A DNA stretch of 20,013 nt from Caryophanales bacterium UBA6259 (GCA_002441135.1 DJVJ01000032.1:1-20013); one strand, 5' to 3'; counted from the stretch's first letter, positions 6,063-15,223 are shown. Numbers and translations are program-made. Notes: a model not told the origin generated them from the sequence alone.

Positions 6063-7476
6063 AAATCGTAACATATCGTAACGGGTTTTTATTTACACCA
6101 TTTACTTTAACTTCAAGGTGTAAATGCACGCCTGTTGAATTACCAGTGGTCCCCATTATTCCAATAGCTTGTCCTCTTTTAACATAATCACCCGTTGTGA
6201 CCTTCAATTTACTATGATGTGCATAAAGTGTGACTAGACCTTCACCATGGTCTATAATAACAGCATAACCATATCCACCCTTCCAGCCAGCAAATATTAC
6301 TTTTCCAGATTCTGCAGCTCTAATAGTGCGATCAGTTACACCTGAAATATCAAGTCCTCTATGAGTTCCTCCCCACCTTGGACCATATTTGCTTGTAATA
6401 ACTCCACCCGCCGTTGGTAATAGCAATGTTCCATTATTTCTAATTTTGGACCCTACTTTTACAATCTTTTTCTGAGGTTCCGATATAATTTCTTCATTTA
6501 AGATGATCTTATTTATGGCTAGTCCATTTTCTTTAATGACTTTATATTCAACTCTTTTCTTTCCCTCTTCTCCTTGCTGAATAATTTTAGTTTGATCATT
6601 ATACATAGAACCATCTTTCTGATATTCAATCTCATAATCTATATCTTCTTCTTTTATTAATTTCTCAGTAGTTTTTACTGTAATCATTGGTTGTAATTTA
6701 GAAATCTTTATCTTATCGCCTATATTAATCAATTCTCCTTTAAGATTAGGATTTAATTGATAAATCTCACTTGTAGATAAACCGTTATTAAATGCAATCT
6801 CGGAAATGGTATCTCCTTCTTGTATCGTATATGTTTGCTCTTTTATGTTTCCTTTTTTCAATAAAGATTCAAGTTGATTCTCAGCTATCAACTTATCTAT
6901 AGAAGCAGAAACGTTTTTCGTTTCAATATTTTCTTTCACTTCGATGTTTTCTATTATACTTTCTTCTAGGGCTTCCTTATTTAGTGATGCAGATTTAACT
7001 TTACTCTTTGCATCTTGAGAATTGATGTATGAGTTTTTTACACTAGTTATAATTCTATTTAATGTCTCCTGATCTTTTACAACTCCAACAATTTCTCCAT
7101 CTATTGAAAGTTGGATTCCCTTAACTTGAAAATCAATTAACTTTTCTAGAGATAATAAAGTCTTCTGGTTATCGTAAGACCCTTTAAGTTTATTTTCTTT
7201 TTGATAGGTAATCTGGTTAATAATATCTAAATTAGCATTAAATTTTTTCTTGAAAGAATCTACCTGATTATTTTTCCATTCCTCAACAATATCAGGTGTA
7301 CTTACTTTACCGATTTCCTTTCCATCAACATAAACATAATAAAAAGTTGAGGCATTAGCTTAAAAATAGGCAAATCCCATAGTTGATCCTATAAATAGGA
7401 AAAATCCTAACAATATAATCGTTTTACCTTGTAGCTTTATTTTAGTCTTTTCTTTGATACTTTCTAATTTCCCCGT
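6061..7476 (-). pseudogene. LysM-G5-M23 cell-wall metallopeptidase, start codon and one codon lost
   Basis: M23 peptidases are zinc enzymes that cut peptidoglycan peptides. One frame of 472 codons runs from 7476 to the TAA at 6061 with a single internal TAA at 7362-7360. The expected start, 5 nt after GGGGAGG, reads ACG instead of ATG. Residues 13-39 include a membrane anchor (KTIILLGFFLFIGS). The stop falls just after it, where FAYF should continue into ANASTFYYVYVDG. Then come a linker domain, LysM (about 216-259, YTIQEGDTISEIAFNNG), G5 (about 263-342) and the M23 domain (about 357-469), with HRGLDIS and HLHLEV metal ligands intact. A GTG at 6939 could start only the last 292 residues but has no ribosome binding site and no export signal. 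It follows czcD by 22 nt. Confidence 0.85.
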
Positions 7477-7498
7477 TTTTTCCTCCCCAAATGGTGTT

Positions 7499-8428
7499 TT
7501 ACACTTCTATTTTGGCATGTTGTAATTGTTTTTTTTCTATCTGAATCGTACAATGTTTAATCTTAAAGTTTTCTTCAAGATTTCTTATAGCTTTCTGTAA
7601 TATCTCCTGTTCATTACTTTCATCTGAAATTAGCAGATGACAACTAAATGAATCAAGTCCTGATGTAATAGTCCAGATATGAAGATCATGAACGTTTTTT
7701 ACTCCTTCAATATCTTCTAAGGTTTCTTTGACTTTCTGTAAATCAACTGTAGCAGGTGTTCCTTCCATCAATATATGAATAGTATGCTTGATGATCCCCC
7801 AAGCTCCTTTTAAAATTAATAAAGCAACAACCACACTAATAATCGGATCAGCAACATACCAATCAAAAAAGTACATGATAATCCCTGCTAAAATTGCACC
7901 TACAGAACCTAATGCATCTCCTAAAACGTGTAAATAAGCACTTCTAAGATTAACATTTTCGTTTACATCCCCTTTTTTAATAAGCGCCCAAGCACTAACA
8001 AGGTTTGCTAATAATCCTATTGTAGCAATAACCATCATTGAACCACTAGCAACGGTTGGTGGATTATAAAACCTTTCATATGCTTCATTAATAATAAACG
8101 CTGCTATAACAAATAACGTTACACCGTTAAATAACGCAGCTAAAATTTCAAAACGATAAAAACCATATGTTTTATTAGGCGAAGCTGGTCTAGTTGCAAA
8201 CCACATAGCTGTTAGACTTAACGCTAATGAGCTGGTGTCACTAAGCATATGCCCAGAATCTGAAAGTAGAGCTAAGCTGTTAGTTATTAGTCCCCCAAAA
8301 AACTCTAACAACATGATTCCTGCTGTTATTATTAAAGCTATTGTTAACCCTTTTTTATTTCCTTCTCTTGTATTATCGTGGTGATGTTGGTGACCATGAT
8401 CGTGTCCGTTATGATGTTGATGACCCAA
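7499..8428 (-). CDS. czcD: CzcD, cation diffusion facilitator metal efflux protein
   Basis: CzcD exports Zn, Co or Cd from the cytoplasm in exchange for H+ or K+ and confers metal tolerance. At 309 residues it matches the B. subtilis protein (about 311). The N-terminus is a His-rich metal-binding tail (HQHHNGHDHGHQHHHD). Six membrane helices follow. They carry the paired transport-site motifs SDSGHMLSD in helix 2 and HVLGDALGS in helix 5, each with the HxxxD pair of CDF proteins. After about residue 215 comes the cytoplasmic ferredoxin-like domain (NVHDLHIWTITSGLDSFSCH). The start is a TTG at 8428. Its GGAGGG ribosome binding site overlaps the czrA stop codon, so translation of the pair is probably coupled (12 nt between genes). 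Confidence 0.93.
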   Translation of the reverse strand: MGHQHHNGHDHGHQHHHDNTREGNKKGLTIALIITAGIMLLEFFGGLITNSLALLSDSGHMLSDTSSLALSLTAMWFATRPASPNKTYGFYRFEILAALFNGVTLFVIAAFIINEAYERFYNPPTVASGSMMVIATIGLLANLVSAWALIKKGDVNENVNLRSAYLHVLGDALGSVGAILAGIIMYFFDWYVADPIISVVVALLILKGAWGIIKHTIHILMEGTPATVDLQKVKETLEDIEGVKNVHDLHIWTITSGLDSFSCHLLISDESNEQEILQKAIRNLEENFKIKHCTIQIEKKQLQHAKIEV

Positions 8429-8440
8429 TTTTATTCCCTC

Positions 8441-8749
8441 CTAATTATGTAATGTATGATTAATAACTTCCTTTAATATCCCAATAACGTGCTCATCATC
8501 GTAAGTATAAAAATAAGATTGACCTTGACGACGGGACTTTACCAAACGAAGATTTTTTAAGAATGAAAGCTGGTGAGAAACTGCTGATTGGGTCATATTT
8601 AAACACTGAGCAATATGACCTACTGAGCACTCTTCTTGTGTAAGTAAGTATAAAATTTTAATTCTGGTTGGGTCAGATAAAGCTTTAAAAGTCCTTGCAA
8701 CCTCCTGAACAGTTTCTTCTTCTAAAAAATCATGATTTGTTTTTTCCAT
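8441..8749 (-). CDS. czrA: CzrA, ArsR-family metal-sensing repressor
   Basis: CzrA is a dimeric winged-helix repressor of the czc efflux operon; binding Zn or Co releases it from the operator. The 102-residue protein has the ArsR recognition helix (VGHIAQCLNMTQSAVSHQLS). Its C-terminal helix keeps the full alpha-5 metal site: Asp and His in YDDEHV, then two His three residues apart in NHTLH. These match D84, H86, H97 and H100 of Staphylococcus aureus CzrA. It is the first gene of the operon and its promoter overlaps a palindromic operator (8779-8800). Confidence 0.95.
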   Translation of the reverse strand: MEKTNHDFLEEETVQEVARTFKALSDPTRIKILYLLTQEECSVGHIAQCLNMTQSAVSHQLSFLKNLRLVKSRRQGQSYFYTYDDEHVIGILKEVINHTLHN

Positions 8750-8776
8750 TTTTCTACCTCTTTAATAACTTATTAC

Positions 8777-8806
8777 ATTATATGAACACTAACTCATATA
8801 TCGCAA
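8777..8806 (-). promoter_or_regulatory. SigA promoter with overlapping CzrA operator
   Basis: The minus strand shows TTGCGA (8806-8801), 18 nt, TATAAT (8782-8777). The spacer holds the inverted repeat TATATGA-N8-TCATATA (8779-8800), which resembles known CzrA/SmtB-type operators (ATATGAA..TTCATAT). A bound repressor would cover the -10 and spacer. The promoter lies about 28 nt from the czrA start. Confidence 0.85.
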
Positions 8807-8815
8807 TATAACTAT

Positions 8816-9126
8816 ATCATTTACTATGTTATTGTGTAAACCTTATTCTTTAATATGAAGCATTCCTGGATCTGTGATTTATTAATATACTCTTTAAGTT
8901 ATTCATTCCATTATTCATTTTGATTTATTCTATCATTCCTTTTGTGGGCGGTATTTTATTTGGAAATATTCCGTTTAACCACAGAAATTGTTCAATAATT
9001 ATGCTAACATACAATTATGTTAAAACGCCTTTTCTTGTTTGGCTTATTTCCTTCTAAAATCCTCGAGAATTATTTTACACATAGACAATCTACCGTAATT
9101 ACGTCCATTTATATACCCTGTCATAC
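8816..9126. other. Intergenic region between spoVR terminator and czrA promoter
   Basis: About 310 bases of AT-rich sequence. I find no convincing reading frame, RNA gene or repeat in it. Confidence 0.5.
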
Positions 9127-9180
9127 AATAAAAATACACACGATAATTTCAATGTGAAATACCGTGTGTATCGTTTTTTT
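9127..9180. terminator. Bidirectional terminator downstream of spoVR
   Basis: ATACACACG (9134-9142) pairs perfectly with CGTGTGTAT (9163-9171), and inner bases (ATTTCA and TGAAAT) extend the fold. T-rich tails follow on both strands. It directly follows the spoVR stop and ends the prkA-yhbH-spoVR transcript. Confidence 0.88.
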
Positions 9181-10607
9181 TATATAAACTTTCTAAATGT
9201 CTTATTGCCATCATAGGAGAATAAAACAGCCCTATTCTCTACCACTGTCTCTAGATGGACCATTCTTCCCCATAGCTGAAACAAATAGGGGAGTGTTTTC
9301 TCTAAATAGCGAATATCTAATTCAATTCCCTCATATTGATGCTTTAGGTAGAGCTCTCCATTCCGTAAATAATCTCCATTTTCTACTACAAGATAAGGGA
9401 AGCCCCCATTCACTTTCGTTTGCACCAGCTGATCGCGAATCTTTTCCCAGTCCTTTTCTACAATTACCCATTCATTCCCCTTTTTTTGATAGAGATAAAG
9501 ATCGAGCTCCTTTACTAGCTCCTTGGTCATGTAATTTCGTATAAAGGAGATATCTCGTTCAGTTTCTCTTACCTCGAATAATTTCTTGCGTCCTTGCCCT
9601 TTTTTCCGGCCATGCAATTTTTGTTCTTCTTCTGTTGGATTATCCCACCGTTTTTCAATATCTTCAAAAACCTTTAAGCCAAAATAGTAGGGATTGATTG
9701 AGGTTCGTGATGGCTGAACCACAGAAGAATTTAGCTTAGCAAATTCAATCGTTTCTTCCTCAGTTAAATCCATTTCTCTCAGGATTCTTGCGTGCCAATA
9801 CGAAGCCCAGCCTTCGTTCATGATTTTCGTTTCAATCTGTGGCCAGAAATATAGCATCTCTTCCCTAATCATTGTTAATATATCTCGCTGCCAGCTTTCT
9901 AGATGATTACTGTATTCCTCAATAAATAATAGAATATCCTTTTCAGGCTGTGGTGGAAACTTCTTTTCCTTTTTCTCGTTATCTGCTTCTCCTTTTTCTC
10001 CATTACTATTTATATATTGATCTAGCCTCCAGAGACTATCATATTCTGATTCTCTTCCTTTTTTCTTTTTCCCTGAATCCGCTTCGTCCTTACTCCATTT
10101 CAATTTAGGAGTGAGCAAATTAGGGTCAATATGCTCTTGAATGGCTAGTGCTGCATCAAGGAAATCTTCAACTACTTCTTTACCATATTGCATCTCATAT
10201 TTACGAATGCGTTCCGCAGTAGCCGACATACTTTCAACCATACCTCGGTTTGTCTTGGAAAAGTAAAAGTTGTTCTTAAAAAAGTCAGTATGGGCCAATA
10301 CATGTGCAATAATCAACTTATTCTGAATCAGGCTATTTCCTTCTAGTAAAAAAGCATAGCTTGGATTGTTATTTATGACTAATTCGTAAATTTTACTTAG
10401 TCCCAAATCATATTGCATTTTCATTCGGTTAAAGGTTTTACCAAAGGACCAATGAGAAAACCTTGTTGGCATGCCATATGCCCCAAAGGTATAAATAATG
10501 TCTGGTGGGCATATCTCATATCTCATTGGAAAAGGATCTAAACCAAAACCTAAAGCAATTTCTGTAATTTCTTCAACAACACGATTCAACTCTTTTATTT
10601 CATCCAT
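9180..10607 (-). CDS. spoVR: SpoVR, stage V sporulation protein
   Basis: SpoVR is needed in B. subtilis for normal spore cortex formation and is expressed in the mother cell. Its biochemistry is unknown. At 475 residues it is close to the usual length of about 468. Recognisable SpoVR-family stretches are the N-terminal FPMRYEICPPDIIYTFGAYG, then PTRFSHWSFGKTFN and NNPSYAFLLEGNS. His-rich segments IAHVLAHTDFFKNN and GWASYWHARI could be metal-binding sites. The start ATG follows AGGGGG. It is the last gene of the operon, 12 nt after yhbH, and ends in a strong terminator. A Lys/Glu-rich low-complexity insert lies near residues 176-220. Confidence 0.95.
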   Translation of the reverse strand: MDEIKELNRVVEEITEIALGFGLDPFPMRYEICPPDIIYTFGAYGMPTRFSHWSFGKTFNRMKMQYDLGLSKIYELVINNNPSYAFLLEGNSLIQNKLIIAHVLAHTDFFKNNFYFSKTNRGMVESMSATAERIRKYEMQYGKEVVEDFLDAALAIQEHIDPNLLTPKLKWSKDEADSGKKKKGRESEYDSLWRLDQYINSNGEKGEADNEKKEKKFPPQPEKDILLFIEEYSNHLESWQRDILTMIREEMLYFWPQIETKIMNEGWASYWHARILREMDLTEEETIEFAKLNSSVVQPSRTSINPYYFGLKVFEDIEKRWDNPTEEEQKLHGRKKGQGRKKLFEVRETERDISFIRNYMTKELVKELDLYLYQKKGNEWVIVEKDWEKIRDQLVQTKVNGGFPYLVVENGDYLRNGELYLKHQYEGIELDIRYLEKTLPYLFQLWGRMVHLETVVENRAVLFSYDGNKTFRKFI

Positions 10608-10619
10608 TATCTGGCCCCC

Positions 10620-11774
10620 TTATTCTGTAGGAGCTGCTTCTCTTTTTTTAAAAAACGTTTTTAAGGATTGATAGACATCTGCTTTTTCCCGAATTACATA
10701 ATAGACAAATTTATCATCCTTTAAATTCTTAAAAACATTCATTAGGGTAGATTGACGGTTATAGGGATTTATTTCGCCATAACCAAACATATTAGAGCGC
10801 TTCATCAGCTCTTTCACATACTCCACACTTCGTTGATTGTCGGAGGTTAAATTATCTCCATCACTAAAGTGAAATGGATAAATATTATAGCGGTCAGGTG
10901 AATAGCGTTTATCAATTATTTCTAATGCTTTTTTATAGGCCGATGAACAAATGGTTCCTCCACTTTCACCTCTAGAAAAAAAGTCTTCCTCTGATACTTC
11001 TTTTGCTTCAGTATGGTGGGCGATAAAAACAATTTCTACATTTTCATATTTGGTTCTTAAAAAACGAACCATCCAGAAGAAGAACGTTCTAGCAATGTAC
11101 TTTTCAAACATCCCCATAGAGCCTGAGGTATCCATCATTGCAATAACTACTGCCTGAGAATGTGGAATAATAACTTCCTGCCAGGTTTTAAATCGCAAAT
11201 CATCAATCGATATATTATGAATACCTGGCTTACCACTAATATTATTTCGTTTTAGATTGGCAATGATTGTTCGCTTTTTATCAATATTGCCCATTAATCC
11301 TTTTTTTCGAATATCATTAAAGTGGATATCCTTGGTGACCATATCTTGGTTTGGCTTATTTTTTAAATCTGGTAATTCTAAATCGCCAAAAAGCATTTCT
11401 TGAATTTCTTCAACAGAAATTTCTGCCTCATAAACATCCTGACCCGGTTGATCCCCTGCTCCTTGGCCCTTTCCTCCGTTTGCTGGAGTCCCATCTCGCC
11501 CAAGTACATCGCCAACCTTTGAATCCCCTTTACCTTGGCCAGATAGCTTTTGCTTATTATAGTTATAGCGAAAACGATATTCATCCAAAGAACGAATCGG
11601 AATTTTCACCATGTCTTTACCATTCGATAAGATAATGTTCTCTTCACTTACTAAATCACCAAGGTTCTTCTTAATTGCCTCTTTAACCTTTTCCTTATGA
11701 CGTAACTGATCCTCATAACCTTTTCGATGCAAACTCCAATCCTCTTTTGAAACGATAAAGAGGGGTTCCTGCAT
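10620..11774 (-). CDS. yhbH: YhbH, VWA-domain sporulation protein (YeaH family)
   Basis: YhbH belongs to the DUF444/YeaH family, which partners the PrkA/YeaG AAA+ protein; in B. subtilis it is a sporulation gene. The protein has 384 residues (B. subtilis about 392). Residues 78-112 form a Gly-rich low-complexity linker. The C-terminal half is a von Willebrand A-like domain with a MIDAS metal site, MMDTSGSMG (Asp215, Ser217, Ser219), followed by HHTEAKEV and the downstream FHFSDGDN. The ATG follows GGAGG by 6 nt. It sits 16 nt after prkA and 12 nt before spoVR, so the three are one operon. Confidence 0.95.
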   Translation of the reverse strand: MQEPLFIVSKEDWSLHRKGYEDQLRHKEKVKEAIKKNLGDLVSEENIILSNGKDMVKIPIRSLDEYRFRYNYNKQKLSGQGKGDSKVGDVLGRDGTPANGGKGQGAGDQPGQDVYEAEISVEEIQEMLFGDLELPDLKNKPNQDMVTKDIHFNDIRKKGLMGNIDKKRTIIANLKRNNISGKPGIHNISIDDLRFKTWQEVIIPHSQAVVIAMMDTSGSMGMFEKYIARTFFFWMVRFLRTKYENVEIVFIAHHTEAKEVSEEDFFSRGESGGTICSSAYKKALEIIDKRYSPDRYNIYPFHFSDGDNLTSDNQRSVEYVKELMKRSNMFGYGEINPYNRQSTLMNVFKNLKDDKFVYYVIREKADVYQSLKTFFKKREAAPTE

Positions 11775-11790
11775 AAGATTCCTCCTTCCG

Positions 11791-13686
11791 TTAACGATTT
11801 AAGAGGCTTCCAACATATTTGAGTAATTCATTGGCGCATACAGGACAGTAATGATGCTCTTCAATCAATTGTTTACTTACATTGTTTATTTTCTTTAATT
11901 GATTTTCATCTGGTGTTTTGGAGGAAGTAGTGATTTTAACAACATCCTTCAAATCGGAAAAGAGCTTCTTCTGTATCGCTTCTCGTAAACGATCATGACT
12001 TTGATACTCAAATCGTTTTCCTTTTCGTGCATAGGCAGAAAGACGAATTAATATCTCTTCTCTAAAGCCTTTTTTTGCATTTTCCGAAACACCAATCTGT
12101 TCCTCTATTGATCGCATTAAGCGCTCATCAGGCTCTAACTCTTCCCCAGTAATAGGATCACGTATTTTAGTGGTATTTACATACGCTTCTACGTTGTCTA
12201 AATAGTTATCCATTAATGTTTTCGCTGATTCTTCAAAGGAATATACAAATGCCTTTTGCACTTCATTTTTTGCTAGTTCATCATATTCTTTTCTAGCGAT
12301 AGCTATATAATTGAGGTATTTCTCTCGTTCCTCTCTTGTAATCGAAGGATGTTGATCTAACCCATCCTTTAATGCCCTTAACAAGTCTAAGGAATTGATA
12401 CATTTTGTATCCTCTTTAATTAAAGCACTTGAGATACGGTTAATTACATATCGTGGGTCAATTCCAGTCATGCCTTCATCTGGATGCTCATTTCTTAACT
12501 CCTCAAGATCAGTTACACTAAAGCCCTCTTCATCCTGACCATCATACAAACGCATTTTTTTCAAAATATCGATTCCTTGTTTTTTCGAATCCTTTAAACG
12601 GGTTAGGATGGAAAAGATAGCTGCTGTTTTTAATGCATGAGGAGCAATATGAACATCTTTAATATCGCTTTGATCAATCAGCTTTTTATAAATTTTTTCT
12701 TCTTTGTTTAGTTTAAGGTTATAAGGAATTGGCATGACAATCATCCTTGATTGCAATGCTTCATTCTTTTTATTGCTAATAAATGATTTATATTCTGCCT
12801 CATTTGTATGAGCGATAATTAGTTCATCCGCTGAAATTAAAGCAAATCGTCCTGCTTTAAAATTTCCTTCTTGTGTTAAAGAAAGTAAATTCCACAAAAA
12901 CTTTTCATCGGCCTTTAACATTTCTTGAAATTCCATCAATCCACGATTAGACTTGTTTAGTTCTCCATCAAATCGATATGCCCTTGGATCGGACTCCGAA
13001 CCAAATTCGGATATAGTAGAAAAATCGATGCTTCCTGTTAATTCAGCAATATCCTGTGATTTTGGATCTGAGGGTGAAAAAGTACCAATTCCAATCCGTT
13101 TAGTCTCAGAAAATAGTACTCTCTCTACTGGAACATCTTCAATTCTACCTTTGTAGTCTGCATCCACTCTTACCTGACATAATGGACACAAATCTCCTTC
13201 GATTTTAATTCCAATCTCTTTCTCAAAATCCGCTCTTAGCTCATGAGGAATTAAGTGGAGTGGTTCTTCATGCATAGGACACCCTTTTATTCCATACAAT
13301 GCCCCTTCTTCTGTTCTTGTATATTTCTCTAGTCCTTTTTTCAACATATTAACAATGGTTGATTTACCTCCACTAACAGGACCCATTAAAAGCAAAATTC
13401 TTTTACGAACATCCAACCTTCTTGCTGCAGAATGGAAATACTCCTCTACTAGTTTCTCAATTGCTCTGTCTAAGCCAAATATCTCGCTATTAAAAAAGTT
13501 GTAGGTTTTATCACTGTCTTGTTCAGCAATACCATAACTCATAATCATGTTATATACTCTAGAGTGTGCTGTTTGAGCTACATTTGGATTTTCTTTTACT
13601 AGGTCTAAATACTCCTTAAAGGAACCTTCCCACACTAACTTCTGCTCTCTTGCCTGATAGTCGGCTATTTTTTTGATGATATCCAT
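11791..13686 (-). CDS. prkA: PrkA, AAA+ serine kinase/protease-like sporulation protein
   Basis: PrkA (YeaG in Escherichia coli) was named a serine protein kinase, and later work reports Lon-like AAA+ protease activity; it promotes sporulation. The 631-residue length equals, as I recall, that of B. subtilis PrkA. The Walker A motif is at residues 102-110 (GPVSGGKST). Putative zinc ligands occur at GCPMHEEP, DLCPLCQ and the C-terminal HHYCPVC. The AAA core continues through SIDFSTISEFGSESDPRAYR and later GMTGIDPRYVINRISSAL. The ATG follows GGAGG. It is the first gene of the prkA-yhbH-spoVR operon. I see no certain promoter in the 250 bases upstream; a SigE-type site would be expected from family knowledge but is not evident. 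Confidence 0.96.
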   Translation of the reverse strand: MDIIKKIADYQAREQKLVWEGSFKEYLDLVKENPNVAQTAHSRVYNMIMSYGIAEQDSDKTYNFFNSEIFGLDRAIEKLVEEYFHSAARRLDVRKRILLLMGPVSGGKSTIVNMLKKGLEKYTRTEEGALYGIKGCPMHEEPLHLIPHELRADFEKEIGIKIEGDLCPLCQVRVDADYKGRIEDVPVERVLFSETKRIGIGTFSPSDPKSQDIAELTGSIDFSTISEFGSESDPRAYRFDGELNKSNRGLMEFQEMLKADEKFLWNLLSLTQEGNFKAGRFALISADELIIAHTNEAEYKSFISNKKNEALQSRMIVMPIPYNLKLNKEEKIYKKLIDQSDIKDVHIAPHALKTAAIFSILTRLKDSKKQGIDILKKMRLYDGQDEEGFSVTDLEELRNEHPDEGMTGIDPRYVINRISSALIKEDTKCINSLDLLRALKDGLDQHPSITREEREKYLNYIAIARKEYDELAKNEVQKAFVYSFEESAKTLMDNYLDNVEAYVNTTKIRDPITGEELEPDERLMRSIEEQIGVSENAKKGFREEILIRLSAYARKGKRFEYQSHDRLREAIQKKLFSDLKDVVKITTSSKTPDENQLKKINNVSKQLIEEHHYCPVCANELLKYVGSLLNR

Positions 13687-13890
13687 AGTAGCCTCCTCTC
13701 TCCCTTTTATGAGATTAGATAAAAAATAAAATTAGCATGATGATAAAATACTCTCCTATTTCTACTATATTCCGCAAAAATGAAAGCCATGATGAAAAAG
13801 AGTATTTATCTTAAAATGTTAAAACTTTTATAGCGATTATATTGTGATTATTTTAATTTATGCATTGGCCAGTACATTGTTCTTAAAAAA

Positions 13891-13935
13891 ATAAAAAGTC
13901 TAGTTGGACGGATTACATCATCCAGCTAGACTTTT
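13891..13935. terminator. Bidirectional terminator between the phosphoesterase gene and prkA
   Basis: GTCTAGTTGGA (13898-13908) pairs with TCCAGCTAGAC (13921-13931), with one G-U pair. On the minus strand T-rich sequence (TTTTTATTTTTTT) follows. It comes immediately after the phosphoesterase stop codon, so the upstream operon ends here and prkA must have its own promoter. Confidence 0.88.
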
Positions 13936-13936
13936 A

Positions 13937-14428
13937 TTAGAAGTAATATATTTTCGCTTCAATTTTATCCTTTAAATTTAGCTCTGCAAACGAAAATTTG
14001 GGACTTCTCCTTTTATCCGTTGGAGAACCCGGATTTAAATATAACACGCCATTATCCCATTCCTTAAAGGCTTGATGACTATGTCCAAAAATAACGATAT
14101 CCACCTTTTCATCTTTAAACGCAATTTTTGCCCGATTGGGTGTAGAGCCATAACTAGCTCCGTCCCCGTGAATAATCCCTATTTTATAGCCCGCCATCTC
14201 AATTACTTTTTGCCTTCCCAATCGCATTAGTATTTCAAAGCCATCATTGTTACCAGTGACTGCCTCTACTCTTTTACTTAAAATCTCCAATTCTTCTAGA
14301 ACCTCTATCTCTGTAAAATCCCCAGCGTGAATTACGGCGTCCGTTCTTAAGATAGAATCTAGCACCTGCTTTGGAAGAGCTTTTGCCTTTCTCGGCATAT
14401 GAGTGTCAGAAATTACTGTGACCTTCAT
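13937..14428 (-). CDS. YfcE/MJ0936-family metallophosphoesterase
   Basis: A 163-residue cytoplasmic phosphodiesterase-like protein with two divalent metals in its active site. All five family motifs are present: DTH (Asp8, His10), GD (Asp37), GNND (Asn60), HGDG (His88) and GHSH (His116, His118). Such proteins cleave phosphodiesters in vitro, but the natural substrate is usually unknown. The ATG follows GGAGAGA by about 6 nt. It lies 37 nt after the HAD phosphatase gene and directly before a strong terminator, so it is the last gene of a trmL-HAD-phosphoesterase operon. Confidence 0.9.
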   Translation of the reverse strand: MKVTVISDTHMPRKAKALPKQVLDSILRTDAVIHAGDFTEIEVLEELEILSKRVEAVTGNNDGFEILMRLGRQKVIEMAGYKIGIIHGDGASYGSTPNRAKIAFKDEKVDIVIFGHSHQAFKEWDNGVLYLNPGSPTDKRRSPKFSFAELNLKDKIEAKIYYF

Positions 14429-14465
14429 CTTATCTCTCCTTTATCCCTTTTTTCCAAAAGACCTA

Positions 14466-15188
14466 TTAAAAAGAAAATATACCTTGCTTTGATTCAATAT
14501 ATTTTTTTAATTCTTCTAAGGTTCCTCTTTGATCAATATTGTACGCTGGCTCCCCACGATCAATAAGATTATCTGTAACTAAGAAGGTTTTCATCCCGAG
14601 CTTACTTGCAACCATATCCTCCTGAATATCATTACCAATCATCACTGTTTCTTCTGGCGCTGCACCAATTCGATCTAAAATCTCCTGGAAATATTGAGGA
14701 TTTGGTTTGCAAAAATGAGAATTCTCATAAACAGTAACATGATCAAAAGGATAATCATCCAGCTCTAACCATTTTAATCGTTCATAGATTGCAGTCTTAG
14801 GAAAAACTGGATTGGTAGCTACGGCAATTTTTCTCCCTTGTTCCTTGGCAAGATGGATAATTTCCTTGGATATAGTAGATGGGCTAGTATGTATTTTTAA
14901 CTCTGGAAAATACTCTTGATAAAAGCGATTAAATACTGGCCATATCTCTTCTTCCTCAATGCCCGTATTTTTTGTAAAATATGCTTTAAATACTTCTTCG
15001 TTTGTTAATTTTGGATCCAAATTGGTTATCATTTCTTTGGTTCCTCCCCATAACACCTTTAAGAAGCTTTGCTGGTCTAAATAGCTATCTACATGTGGTA
15101 CAATTGCCTTCATATACTCTTTTACAAAGGCATCGGTGTCCATAGGTAATAAGGTACCATCTAAATCAAACAATAATGCTTTTCCCAT
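14466..15188 (-). CDS. HAD-superfamily hydrolase (phosphatase-like)
   Basis: A 240-residue HAD hydrolase, probably a small-molecule phosphatase in the cytoplasm. Motif I is FDLDGTLL with nucleophile Asp8 and acid Asp10. Motif II is around AVATNPVF, motif III is the Lys in CKPNPQYF, and motif IV is MIGNDIQEDMVASK. The helical insert between motif I and about residue 95 is a C1-type cap, as in phosphoglycolate-phosphatase relatives. The start ATG follows GGAAGG at a somewhat long distance (11 nt). The substrate cannot be told from sequence. It lies between trmL (35 nt) and the phosphoesterase (37 nt). Confidence 0.9.
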   Translation of the reverse strand: MGKALLFDLDGTLLPMDTDAFVKEYMKAIVPHVDSYLDQQSFLKVLWGGTKEMITNLDPKLTNEEVFKAYFTKNTGIEEEEIWPVFNRFYQEYFPELKIHTSPSTISKEIIHLAKEQGRKIAVATNPVFPKTAIYERLKWLELDDYPFDHVTVYENSHFCKPNPQYFQEILDRIGAAPEETVMIGNDIQEDMVASKLGMKTFLVTDNLIDRGEPAYNIDQRGTLEELKKYIESKQGIFSF

Positions 15189-15223
15189 TCTACTTTATCC
15201 TTCCTTTAATCAATTTTAAAACC

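Noticed and set aside
9197..9544. Open frame of 115 codons on the plus strand within spoVR
   Set aside because: It lies antisense to a full-length, well-conserved SpoVR, has no ribosome binding site and reads as random composition.
11351..11635. Plus-strand and shifted minus-strand frames inside yhbH
   Set aside because: They overlap the Gly-rich coding region of yhbH, whose composition keeps other frames open; no motif or start signal supports them.
13687..13890. SigE-type promoter in front of prkA
   Set aside because: Some AT-rich elements resemble the consensus loosely, but no pair with correct spacing was convincing.
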